This document shows positions 1 to 5,527 of a stretch of DNA of 5,527 nucleotides, piece by piece. The notes under the pieces were generated by a model that was not told the DNA's origin, ran no database searches, and saw only the letters and a list, made by a program, of their open reading frames with translations. Every line of letters starts with the position of its first letter. Position 1 is the stretch's first letter. The position numbers and the translations under genes were made by a program. The stretch covers positions 1 through 5,527 of the forward strand of contig JAESPT010000453.1 in NCBI GenBank assembly GCA_016765515.1. Direction: 5' to 3'. This DNA comes from Sneathiella sp. (GTDB lineage: Bacteria; Pseudomonadota; Alphaproteobacteria; Sneathiellales; Sneathiellaceae).

Positions 1-158
1 AAAGCCGAAATAGTTTTTCTTTCCACCTCAGAATAATCTTCATCTGACATGGCTGATTCAATAAGCAAAGCTGCTGTGGCAACTTGAGTATCATCAGCCA
101 TCACCGTGTTTTCAGGTTTGGAAGAGCTCAAGAAGAGATCTTTTAATCGGGTGAGCAT
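1..158 (-). CDS. TerB-like (COG4103) protein, N-terminal part
   Basis: Partial gene: 52 codons are visible and the rest lies beyond the left edge. It starts at an ATG (156-158) with a clear Shine-Dalgarno GGAGG (163-167 on the minus strand), 4 nt from the start. After a polar N-terminus, residues 27-52 contain ATAALLIESA, then MSDEDYSEVERKTIS. This matches the opening helix of the small alphaproteobacterial proteins annotated as TerB-family tellurite resistance (COG4103), which usually read LLVEAA.xDG...E...I. The acidic DEDY stretch fits the acidic, possibly metal-binding loop of the TerB fold. The biochemical role of this family is not established and the tellurite label is inherited from TerB; resistance should not be assumed. 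The gene lies 37 bp downstream of secA on the same strand with no terminator between them, so it is probably read from the secA transcript. The family call is fairly secure and the function is unknown. Confidence 0.78.
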   Translation of the reverse strand, partial: MLTRLKDLFLSSSKPENTVMADDTQVATAALLIESAMSDEDYSEVERKTISA

Positions 159-162
159 ATTT

Positions 163-167
163 CCTCC
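163..167 (-). promoter_or_regulatory. Shine-Dalgarno of the TerB-like gene
   Basis: GGAGG on the minus strand, in the 37-bp gap after the secA stop and 4 nt before the ATG at 158. It is the strongest ribosome binding site in the window. It fixes the start of the TerB-like gene and suggests that this gene is translated independently although it is probably co-transcribed with secA. Confidence 0.7.
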
Positions 168-195
168 AATTGAGTGCTATTCGATATAGTGAAAG

Positions 196-2886
196 TTAGG
201 CTTGTCCATGACAATGTTTGTACTTTTTCCCGGAACCACATGGACAGCTTTCGTTACGGCGAACTTTCCCCCATGTAGCTGGATCATCTGGATTAAATTC
301 GGCTTGGGGAAGGCTAATTTGATCCATTTCATTTTCACCAGTGCTTGGATTGATGTGGGTCGCATGAACCTCGTTTTCAGGTGGTTCTTCTCGCTGCATC
401 ACAGTATTGGGATTTTGCAATTCAACATGAGACAAATATGTGGTGACACTCACCCGTAACTGATCCAACATTGCCTGGAACATATTAAAGGCTTCACTCT
501 TATATTCATTGAGAGGGTCTTTTTGCGCATAAGCTCGCAATGAGACACCTTGGCGAAGTTGATCCAACTGTAGTAAATGTTCTTTCCATGCTTGGTCAAG
601 AATTTGCAAAAGTAAGCTTTTTTCCACCATGCGCATTACTTCAGGGCCATAATTGGCTGCTTTCTCAGCCATTTTTCGATTTGAATGGTCCTTAAGCCGG
701 TCACGGATTTCTTCATCCGCAATCCCTTCTTCCTTAGCCCAATCTTCAATCGGCAAATCCAACCCCAAATTCTCAAGCACTTCCTGTTTAAGGTCTGTTG
801 TCTTCCATTGTTCTGGATAAGCTTTCGGCGGAATATGATGATCGACCATCAGGTCAATCACTTCTTCACGCATGCCATTCACTGTTTCAGAAACATCTGT
901 TTCCTCCATCAATGAAATGCGTTGCTCATAAATAACCTTGCGTTGATCATTCATCACATCGTCAAATTTGAGCAGGTTTTTGCGTATATCGTAATTTCGT
1001 GCTTCAACTTTTTGTTGCGCTTTTTCAAGGGCTTTATTAATCCAGGGGTGAATAATGGCCTCCCCGTCCTCTAAGCCAAGCTTACGAAGCATCCCGTCCA
1101 TGCGCTCAGATCCGAAGATCCGCATCAAATCGTCTTGTAAGGATAGGAAAAAGCGAGATGTTCCTGGATCACCTTGGCGTCCAGATCGTCCTCGAAGCTG
1201 ATTATCAATACGGCGGGATTCATGTCGTTCTGTAGCAAGAACAAACAAACCTCCGGCGGCGAGAACTTTTTCTTTTTCTACGTCAATCTCTGCTTCGACT
1301 TCATTTGTCAGAGTTTTGATTTCTTCAGGGTCTTCCACACCGGATATGCGATCAGCAATGAGCATTTCTGAATTGCCGCCGAGTTTAATATCCGTACCAC
1401 GTCCTGCCATGTTGGTGGCAATAGTAATTGCACCAAGACGACCCGCTTGTCCGATAATTTCCGCTTCTTGTTCGTGATAACGAGCATTTAGAACATTATG
1501 TGGAATACTCTTCTTCTTCAAAAGATCTGAAAGCATTTCTGATTTTTCAATAGATACGGTACCCACCAAAACCGGCTGTTCTCTTTTTCGGCAATCTTCG
1601 ATGGCTTCGATGATGGCACCAAATTTTTCATCTACTGTTCGATAGACTTCATCGTCACCATCTTCACGACCAATTGGAAGATTAGTGGGTATTTCAATAA
1701 CCTCAAGGCCATAAATTTCTGCAAACTCTTCAGCTTCAGTTGATGCCGTTCCCGTCATCCCAGACAATGTGTCATACAGGCGGAAATAGTTTTGAAAAGT
1801 GATTGATGCCAAAGTCTGGTTTTCAGGCTGGATCTCAACCTCTTCTTTAGCTTCCAATGCCTGGTGCAAGCCATCAGAATACCGGCGCCCATCCATCATA
1901 CGGCCAGTGAACTCATCAATTATGATAACCTTATTATCTTTGACGATGTAGTCACGGTCTTTTTCAAACAGTTTATGGGCTCTGAGTGCCTGATTTGCGT
2001 GATGTACTATCGAAATATTTTCAACGGCATACAGATTGTCATTTTCAAGCAGTCCGGCTTCTCCAAGAATCTTTTCAACGGCTTCCGTACCGTCTTCAGA
2101 AAAGTTTACGGATTTAGCTTTCTCGTCCAATTCATAATCTTCGACCGCAAGTTTGGGAATAATTGCGTTGACGGATTTGTACAATTCCGAAGAATCTTCA
2201 GCCGGACCAGAAATAATCAGAGGCGTTCTGGCTTCATCAATCAAAATACTGCCGACTTCATCAACAATAGCAAAATTGAACTGCCGTTGAACCATCGCGG
2301 ATTTTTCAAACTTCATATTGTCGCGCAGATAATCAAATCCGTATTCGTTGTTGGTGCCATAAGTGATATCTGCAGCATAGGCGGCGCGGCGTTCATCATC
2401 AGGTACACCGCTTACGATGCATCCAACTGTTAATCCCAGTTTTTCAAAAACCTGGGCCATCCATTCGCTGTCACGTTTTGCCAGGTAGTCATTGACAGTA
2501 ACAACATGGACACCTTTGCCTTCAATTGCGTTGAGGTAAACTGGCAGCGTTGAAACAAGTGTCTTACCTTCACCCGTTTTCATTTCGGTAATTTTACCCT
2601 GGTTCAAAACAATGCCGCCCATGAGCTGAACATCGTAATGACGTTCCCCCAAGGCTCGTTTTGCAGCTTCTCTGACACAGGCAAAGGCTTCGGGCAAGAT
2701 ATCGTCAAGCGACTGTCCGTTTATCAGTGCATCTCTAAACTGATCGGTTTTCGCCTTGAGGTCATCGTCAGACAGCGGGACTATTTTATCTTCAAAACCA
2801 TTGATCTCTAGAACTTTGGCTTTAATAGATTTCAATATCCGGTCATTCGATGATCCGAACAGCTTTTTGGCTAAGTTACCGAACAT
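196..2886 (-). CDS. secA: Preprotein translocase ATPase SecA
   Basis: Complete 896-residue SecA, the cytosolic and membrane-peripheral ATPase that pushes preproteins through SecYEG; the E. coli protein has 901 residues. Walker A is MKTGEGKT at 102-109 with K108. Walker B is VDE at 208-210 with D209 and E210, the same numbers as in E. coli. The preprotein cross-linking domain spans about 226-370, then SGMTGT (375-380), motif [10 protein letters not shown] (491-499) and motif [13 protein letters not shown] (563-573) in the second ATPase domain. The helical scaffold and wing region follows, with the two-helix finger around 755-800 (LRQG, YAQKDP). The tail carries C881, C883, C892 and H893, the CxCx8CH zinc site that binds SecB and phospholipid. 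Oddity: motif II reads DEVG, because position 212 is glycine (codon at 2251-2253) where SecA proteins almost always have aspartate. The ATG at 2884-2886 has GGAG (2898-2901) 11 nt upstream. A TerB-like gene follows after 37 bp. Confidence 0.99.
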   Translation of the reverse strand: MFGNLAKKLFGSSNDRILKSIKAKVLEINGFEDKIVPLSDDDLKAKTDQFRDALINGQSLDDILPEAFACVREAAKRALGERHYDVQLMGGIVLNQGKITEMKTGEGKTLVSTLPVYLNAIEGKGVHVVTVNDYLAKRDSEWMAQVFEKLGLTVGCIVSGVPDDERRAAYAADITYGTNNEYGFDYLRDNMKFEKSAMVQRQFNFAIVDEVGSILIDEARTPLIISGPAEDSSELYKSVNAIIPKLAVEDYELDEKAKSVNFSEDGTEAVEKILGEAGLLENDNLYAVENISIVHHANQALRAHKLFEKDRDYIVKDNKVIIIDEFTGRMMDGRRYSDGLHQALEAKEEVEIQPENQTLASITFQNYFRLYDTLSGMTGTASTEAEEFAEIYGLEVIEIPTNLPIGREDGDDEVYRTVDEKFGAIIEAIEDCRKREQPVLVGTVSIEKSEMLSDLLKKKSIPHNVLNARYHEQEAEIIGQAGRLGAITIATNMAGRGTDIKLGGNSEMLIADRISGVEDPEEIKTLTNEVEAEIDVEKEKVLAAGGLFVLATERHESRRIDNQLRGRSGRQGDPGTSRFFLSLQDDLMRIFGSERMDGMLRKLGLEDGEAIIHPWINKALEKAQQKVEARNYDIRKNLLKFDDVMNDQRKVIYEQRISLMEETDVSETVNGMREEVIDLMVDHHIPPKAYPEQWKTTDLKQEVLENLGLDLPIEDWAKEEGIADEEIRDRLKDHSNRKMAEKAANYGPEVMRMVEKSLLLQILDQAWKEHLLQLDQLRQGVSLRAYAQKDPLNEYKSEAFNMFQAMLDQLRVSVTTYLSHVELQNPNTVMQREEPPENEVHATHINPSTGENEMDQISLPQAEFNPDDPATWGKVRRNESCPCGSGKKYKHCHGQA

Positions 2887-2957
2887 TTCCGACTATACTC
2901 CAGTCACTTTCAATGACATTTTCTGTGATGCGAAAAACACATCAGTTTATCTGAAAC

Positions 2958-2983
2958 GGATCTTTCGACTGACTGAAAGATCC
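2958..2983 (-). promoter_or_regulatory. Stem-loop in the predicted secA leader
   Basis: Perfect 9-bp inverted repeat: GGATCTTTC at 2958-2966 and GAAAGATCC at 2975-2983, with an 8-nt loop made of GACT twice. On the minus strand it lies 71 nt upstream of the secA ATG and would start about 10 nt into a transcript from the candidate promoter. No T-run follows on either strand, so it does not look like an intrinsic terminator. It could be a 5' leader structure affecting secA mRNA stability or translation, or a protein binding site. The symmetry is seen directly; the role is inferred. Confidence 0.45.
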
Positions 2984-2995
2984 AAGCACTTATGG

Positions 2996-3026
2996 TGACA
3001 GATAAGGGGGATGTCCCGGTCTGTCA
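2996..3026. repeat. 7-bp inverted repeat over the secA promoter
   Basis: TGACAGA at 2996-3002 and its exact reverse complement TCTGTCA at 3020-3026, separated by 17 bp. The arms coincide with the candidate -10 and -35 hexamers of secA. This could be an operator, or simply the result of partly complementary promoter elements. Confidence 0.4.
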
Positions 3027-3027
3027 A
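2999..3027 (-). promoter_or_regulatory. secA: Candidate sigma-70 promoter of secA
   Basis: On the minus strand a consensus -35 TTGACA (3022-3027) is followed by a 17-nt spacer and TATCTG (2999-3004) as the -10. The -35 and the spacing are ideal. The -10 matches only its first three positions and lacks the final T, so this is a candidate. Transcription would begin near 2992 and give a leader of about 105 nt containing the stem-loop at 2958-2983. Confidence 0.45.
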
Positions 3028-3106
3028 TCTATCCGAACGCAGCATCGCTAAATGAAGGCCATATAGCGGTTAAAACATGAATAGTGACGAGCTGCTGCAA
3101 CAATAC

Positions 3107-3134
3107 TTGTGTGCTGAAGTAAATGACTTATATT
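3107..3134 (+). promoter_or_regulatory. Candidate promoter of the foldase gene
   Basis: TTGTGT (3107-3112, preceded by C) and TATATT (3129-3134, five of six matches to TATAAT) with a 16-nt spacer. This resembles the CTTG...TATAT style of alphaproteobacterial housekeeping promoters. Transcription would start near 3141, about 80 nt before the preferred start codon. The -35 is only a half match. Confidence 0.35.
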
Positions 3135-3223
3135 TGCACTCAGCTCGGAGAATTAGTTGCCGAACCATTTAACTTGGTATTCGGATGCTCGGTTCTAAAA
3201 AATTAATATTGGGAATAATGAAT

Positions 3224-4141
3224 ATGAAACTCGCAAATTTCCTCGCCTTTATCGTTGTAGCGGGATTGGCAGGAGCCGTTGGCTATTTTGTAGGCACGGA
3301 CATGAAGGGGCTCCTTGGCCAAGAAACAGAGGTGATGTCTGAAGCAAACCCAGTAAATCCCGATGACAAAGTCGTTGCGACTGTTGATGGTGTTGATATC
3401 CGTGAATCATATATCAAAAAAATGTATGAAAACCTTCCCGTTCAATACAAACAGGCACCCTACGCTTTTATGAAAGCGCAGCTTGTTGACCAGCTGGTCA
3501 ATATGCGCATCGTACAAAATGCGGCAAAGGCTGAAAAATATGACAGCCAACCAGAATTCATGGATCGAGTGGCAGACGTCAAACAGCAATTACTCCAGGA
3601 ATATTACCTTCAGAAAAAAATGGATGCGGCTGTCACTGATGAAGCTTTAAATGCAGAATATCAAAAAGTAATTGCTGATTTTAAACCCGAAGAAGAGGTG
3701 CATGCTCGTCATATTCTTTTAAAGGAAGAGCTGCAAGCAAATGACATTATCAAAAAACTCGATGATGGTGGGGACTTTGTTGAATTGGCCAAAGAATTCT
3801 CAACGGGCCCTTCGGGCCCTCAAGGTGGAGACCTTGGTTTCTTTGCAAAAGCTAGAATGGTTCCTGAATTTGCGGAAGCTGCGTTCAAGTTGGAAAAGGG
3901 AAAATATACTTCTGCGCCAGTAAAAACTCAATTTGGTTGGCATATCATTAAATTGGAAGATCGCCGAAATACACAGCCACCGTCTTTCGATGAAATGAAA
4001 AAACAGCTTAGTGAAACTGTCAGTAGTGCCACTGTAACGACTTTGATTGAGAATTTGAAAAGTACTGCGCAAATTTCAATCGTCACACCAGAGGAAGAAA
4101 AACCTGCTGAGAGTGACGATACAAAAAAGACTGAAGATTAA
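3224..4141 (+). CDS. Parvulin-type peptidyl-prolyl isomerase (PpiC/PrsA/SurA-like foldase)
   Basis: A 305-residue exported foldase that isomerises X-Pro bonds in secreted proteins. Residues 4-24 form one hydrophobic segment (start MKLANFLAF, end GAVGYFVG). No cysteine follows, so it is not a lipoprotein; the segment is either a signal peptide or an N-terminal membrane anchor. Residues 49-150 are a helical chaperone-like region of SurA/PrsA type that opens with KVVATVDGVDI. The parvulin domain covers about 155-247, with HARHIL (160-165), GGDLGFF (201-207), MVPEF (212-216) and FGWHIIKL (237-244). The C-terminal 18 residues are acidic and lysine-rich, probably disordered. The frame also opens at ATGs at 3185 and 3218. 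I chose 3224 because GGGA (3211-3214) lies 9 nt upstream and the protein then begins directly with a normal signal sequence. It diverges from secA, a logical partner, since SecA exports the clients it would fold. A strong terminator follows 6 bp after the stop. Confidence 0.93.
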   Translation: MKLANFLAFIVVAGLAGAVGYFVGTDMKGLLGQETEVMSEANPVNPDDKVVATVDGVDIRESYIKKMYENLPVQYKQAPYAFMKAQLVDQLVNMRIVQNAAKAEKYDSQPEFMDRVADVKQQLLQEYYLQKKMDAAVTDEALNAEYQKVIADFKPEEEVHARHILLKEELQANDIIKKLDDGGDFVELAKEFSTGPSGPQGGDLGFFAKARMVPEFAEAAFKLEKGKYTSAPVKTQFGWHIIKLEDRRNTQPPSFDEMKKQLSETVSSATVTTLIENLKSTAQISIVTPEEEKPAESDDTKKTED

Positions 4142-4147
4142 GTTTGT

Positions 4148-4174
4148 AAAGCCCGGATTTTGGTCCGGGCTTTT
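4148..4174 (+). terminator. Intrinsic terminator after the foldase gene
   Basis: A 10-bp stem (AAAGCCCGGA at 4148-4157 with TCCGGGCTTT at 4164-4173), a 6-nt loop and a T-run TTTT. It begins 6 bp after the foldase stop and ends 9 bp before the DUF1178 stop on the other strand. The minus strand has TTTACAAA after the stem, so it may also end the converging DUF1178 transcript, less efficiently. Confidence 0.92.
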
Positions 4175-4182
4175 AATTTATC

Positions 4183-4626
4183 TCAGGCATCCGAGTTGGG
4201 TATCCAGGGAATAGAGGCAAGTTCTACCCCTTCATCAAGAAGTTCACTCCGTTCTTCTTGTGTTGCTTCTCCGTAGATTCCCCGTTCCTCTGTCTCGCCA
4301 TAATGGATTTTGCGCGCCTCTTCTGCAAATTTCTCGCCGACATAATCACAATTATCTTCCACCGATTTACGAATTTCCTTGAGTGCTTTCATCGCCACAG
4401 CCATTTGTTCGACTTCTAGTGTTAGCGATTGCTGAGGTATCCGTGAGGTTGAGTCCCGCCCTTTTTTTGGAACAGACGGCGCCATTGGCGCTTTTTCGAT
4501 TTTTGATGAGCCACATAGGGTACAGGAGATCACACCCCGTGACGCCTGTTCATCATAGGCAGTGCTATTTTTGAACCATGCCTCAAATATATGGTTGTCT
4601 TCACATTTAAGATTGTACTTGATCAT
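4183..4626 (-). CDS. DUF1178 family protein (COG5319)
   Basis: A 147-residue soluble protein of unknown function. The N-terminal module has C8, H12, C35 and C38 in the pattern Cx3H...CxxC, with the family phrases MIKYNLKC, HIFEAWFKNS and SCTLCGSSKIEKAPMAP; this looks like a small zinc-ribbon-like site, although zinc binding is inferred. Residues 71-91 are a helical linker rich in charged residues. The C-terminal block holds the family signature VGEKFAEEARKIHYGE (96-111), then ERGIYGEAT, and ends near the PWIPNSDA tail. The length is normal. I recall that DUF1178 genes often sit next to a nitrilase-family hydrolase gene; here the gene stands alone, converging on the foldase gene and diverging from a methyltransferase. 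The ATG at 4624-4626 has no convincing Shine-Dalgarno, yet the family N-terminus begins exactly there. The family call is strong and the function unknown. Confidence 0.9.
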   Translation of the reverse strand: MIKYNLKCEDNHIFEAWFKNSTAYDEQASRGVISCTLCGSSKIEKAPMAPSVPKKGRDSTSRIPQQSLTLEVEQMAVAMKALKEIRKSVEDNCDYVGEKFAEEARKIHYGETEERGIYGEATQEERSELLDEGVELASIPWIPNSDA

Positions 4627-4651
4627 TTATCTGAGCATCTATTTTTTTACA

Positions 4652-4669
4652 GTGGTTAATGTGGTTAAG
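4652..4669. repeat. Tandem 9-bp direct repeat GTGGTTAA(T/G)
   Basis: GTGGTTAAT (4652-4660) is followed directly by GTGGTTAAG (4661-4669), and a further TTAA continues after it. It lies between the divergent DUF1178 and methyltransferase genes, inside the predicted DUF1178 leader. It could be a paired binding site or chance in an AT-rich spacer. Confidence 0.5.
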
Positions 4670-4688
4670 TTAATTTCGGTTTGTTAGA

Positions 4689-4716
4689 AAAATAGGGATT
4701 TTATCGGCGAACGCAA
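4689..4716 (-). promoter_or_regulatory. Candidate promoter of the DUF1178 gene
   Basis: On the minus strand TTGCGT (4711-4716, preceded by C) and TATTTT (4689-4694, four of six matches) are separated by 16 nt. Transcription would start near 4683, about 57 nt before the ATG. I found no equally good promoter for the methyltransferase on the plus strand of this spacer. Confidence 0.33.
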
Positions 4717-4783
4717 GTTTTTGGAAGTAAGCACAATATTTATTTGAGGTTTGGTGCTCACAATCATGAAAAGAAGTATTGAA

Positions 4784-5287
4784 ATGAAGAAAGCCTCAAA
4801 TTGGCTAACGAAACACTATCACCATATTTTAAGTGGTGGGAGCGTCTTGGATTTGGCATGTGGACGCGGGAGGCATTCTGCATTTTTGGAGAAAAAAGGA
4901 TTTCAAGTTACTGCGGTTGATATCGATACCAAGGCTATTGAAGCCGCTGGATTGAAGGCGACCGCCGTCATTCAAGCGGATTTGGAAAACGGTGTGTGGC
5001 CATTCAATAGCGATCAGTTTGATGGCATTGTTGTTGTAAATTACCTTTACCGGGCACATTTTCCAAAATTGATTAACGCTTTGAAACCAGGCGGTGTCTT
5101 GATTTTTGACACTTATATGGTCGGTAACGAGCAGTTTGGCCGTCCCGCTAATCCAAAATTTCTATTAAAATCGAGCGAATTGGACGACGCGTTCTCAGAT
5201 TTTGAAGTTGTGGCCTTTGATGAAGGGTATGTAGAATGTCCGGTACCTGCGATGCGGCAATCTATTGTTGCCCGGAAACGGTTTTAA
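4784..5287 (+). CDS. Class I SAM-dependent methyltransferase
   Basis: A 167-residue cytosolic methyltransferase of Rossmann type, resembling small TehB-like enzymes; the substrate cannot be read from the sequence. Motif I is VLDLACGRGRH (21-31) and the acidic end of strand 2 is AVDID (44-48), which would contact the ribose of S-adenosylmethionine. ADLE (65-68) follows. The FDGIVVVNYL stretch (79-88) is the motif IV region, then LKPGGVLIFDTY (100-111). GNEQFGRPANPKFLL (114-128) is typical of this bacterial subfamily. The start is uncertain. ATG 4784 fits the family, whose members begin shortly before an AS(D/N)W motif, but its ribosome binding site is weak (AGAAG). The same frame is open from TTG 4751, GTG 4754 and ATG 4766, and GAGG (4746-4749) would best serve the GTG. 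A SAM-domain gene follows after 22 bp on the same strand, probably in one operon. Confidence 0.9.
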   Translation: MKKASNWLTKHYHHILSGGSVLDLACGRGRHSAFLEKKGFQVTAVDIDTKAIEAAGLKATAVIQADLENGVWPFNSDQFDGIVVVNYLYRAHFPKLINALKPGGVLIFDTYMVGNEQFGRPANPKFLLKSSELDDAFSDFEVVAFDEGYVECPVPAMRQSIVARKRF

Positions 5288-5309
5288 CGTCATTGAAGGC
5301 TGATTTGAG

Positions 5310-5527
5310 ATGGTCACTACAAACAAATTGTCTTTTCATGACTGGATTGTGTCAATTGGTTTGGAAAAATACTTGGCAGCGCTGGAAATCGAAGAAATTG
5401 ATTTGGATATTGTTGAAACCTTGTCCGACAGTGATTTGAAGGAGTTGGGAATTTCGAAGCTGGGTGACCGCAGGAGATTCCTGAAAGCTGTTGAGAAACG
5501 ATTTCAGGCTGGACCTGCTCAGCCTTC
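5310..5527 (+). CDS. Sterile alpha motif (SAM) domain protein, N-terminal part
   Basis: Partial gene: 72 codons are visible and the frame is open to the right edge. The ATG at 5310 is the only plausible start, as an in-frame TGA lies at 5301-5303; AAGG (5296-5299) is 10 nt upstream. Residues 9-64 read as a complete SAM domain: HDWIVSIGLEKYLAALEI at 10-27, then EIDLDIVETLSDSDLKELGI, and KLGDRRRFLKAVEK closing the fifth helix. The hallmark positions are W12, the IGLEKY turn, DLKELGI (42-48) and the G-x-R-R pattern. SAM domains are small helical bundles that mediate protein-protein binding or polymerisation. I recall this SAM subtype in Alphaproteobacteria at the N-terminus of large class III adenylate/guanylate cyclase proteins with ATPase and TPR regions, so that is my leading guess for the missing part; no catalytic domain is visible. 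The gene lies 22 bp behind the methyltransferase and is probably co-transcribed with it. Confidence 0.82.
   Translation, partial: MVTTNKLSFHDWIVSIGLEKYLAALEIEEIDLDIVETLSDSDLKELGISKLGDRRRFLKAVEKRFQAGPAQP

Larger units (their letters stand above)
2887..3223. other. Divergent intergenic region, secA and foldase
   Basis: About 340 bp separate the start of secA (minus) from the preferred start of the foldase gene (plus). I see no tRNA or other RNA gene and no SecM-like leader gene of the E. coli type. It holds a candidate secA promoter at 2999-3027 inside an inverted repeat, a perfect 9-bp stem-loop at 2958-2983 and a candidate rightward promoter at 3107-3134. The only open frame of note is a 31-codon ATG frame at 3077-3172 without a Shine-Dalgarno, which I do not accept as a gene. 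Confidence 0.75.

Noticed and set aside
177..365. A 62-codon minus-strand frame overlapping the 3' end of secA.
   Set aside because: It overlaps the conserved zinc-binding tail of SecA in another frame and has no ribosome binding site; the in-frame secA reading is unambiguous.
1864..2433. A 189-codon open frame on the plus strand opposite secA.
   Set aside because: It lies wholly antisense to conserved SecA sequence, has low-complexity Phe/Ile/Asn-rich composition and no family resemblance; it is a shadow frame.
2903..2917. GTCA...TGAC dyad close to the secA ribosome binding site.
   Set aside because: Only 4 bp pair without interruption around a 7-nt loop, which is expected by chance, and it does not cover the Shine-Dalgarno.
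3077..3172. 31-codon ATG frame in the secA-foldase spacer, a possible leader peptide.
   Set aside because: It has no Shine-Dalgarno, no recognisable sequence and no hydrophobic or arrest-like motif. The candidate foldase promoter lies inside it, so that transcript would not include its start.
3185..3223. An N-terminal extension of 13 residues on the foldase from the ATG at 3185.
   Set aside because: It has no good ribosome binding site and places 13 atypical residues before a standard signal sequence; GGGA before the ATG at 3224 fits better. It cannot be fully excluded.
3805..3819. GGGCCC-TTC-GGGCCC, a perfect 6-bp hairpin inside the foldase gene.
   Set aside because: It encodes the G-P-S-G-P stretch just before the conserved GGDLGFF motif. 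Repeated Gly-Pro codons explain the symmetry, and no T-run follows.

Overview
The window looks like ordinary chromosomal DNA of an alphaproteobacterium, low to moderate in GC by eye. The SecA is close in length to the E. coli protein. The DUF1178 protein, the COG4103-type TerB-fold protein and the small methyltransferase are all families I associate with Alphaproteobacteria, and a SecA gene next to a parvulin-type peptidyl-prolyl isomerase is a pairing I recall from that class. I cannot fix the genus; a Rhodospirillales-like relative is plausible. Nothing suggests a phage, a transposon or a CRISPR array.

Layout: (1) 1-158, minus: the first 52 codons of a TerB-like protein, cut by the window edge. 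(2) 196-2886, minus: complete secA, 37 bp upstream of the TerB-like gene, so the two are probably co-transcribed. (3) 2887-3223: divergent control region with a candidate secA promoter built into a 7-bp inverted repeat, a 9-bp stem-loop in the predicted secA leader and a candidate promoter for the rightward gene. (4) 3224-4141, plus: membrane-anchored or exported PpiC/PrsA/SurA-type foldase, closed by a strong intrinsic terminator at 4148-4174. (5) 4183-4626, minus: DUF1178 protein, converging on that terminator. (6) 4627-4783: second divergent region with a tandem 9-bp repeat and a candidate promoter for DUF1178. (7) 4784-5287, plus: class I SAM-dependent methyltransferase. (8) 5310 to the end, plus: start of a protein with an N-terminal sterile alpha motif (SAM) domain, 22 bp behind the methyltransferase.

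How the genes work together: SecA drives preproteins through SecYEG, and the divergent foldase would meet them in the periplasm, so the 2887-3223 region may coordinate translocation with folding. The TerB-like, DUF1178, methyltransferase and SAM-domain genes have no clear shared pathway with this pair. I see no convincing novel multi-gene system. The points most worth a second look are the Asp-to-Gly change in SecA motif II (DEVG instead of DEVD), the dyad over the secA promoter, and the SAM-domain protein running off the right edge.
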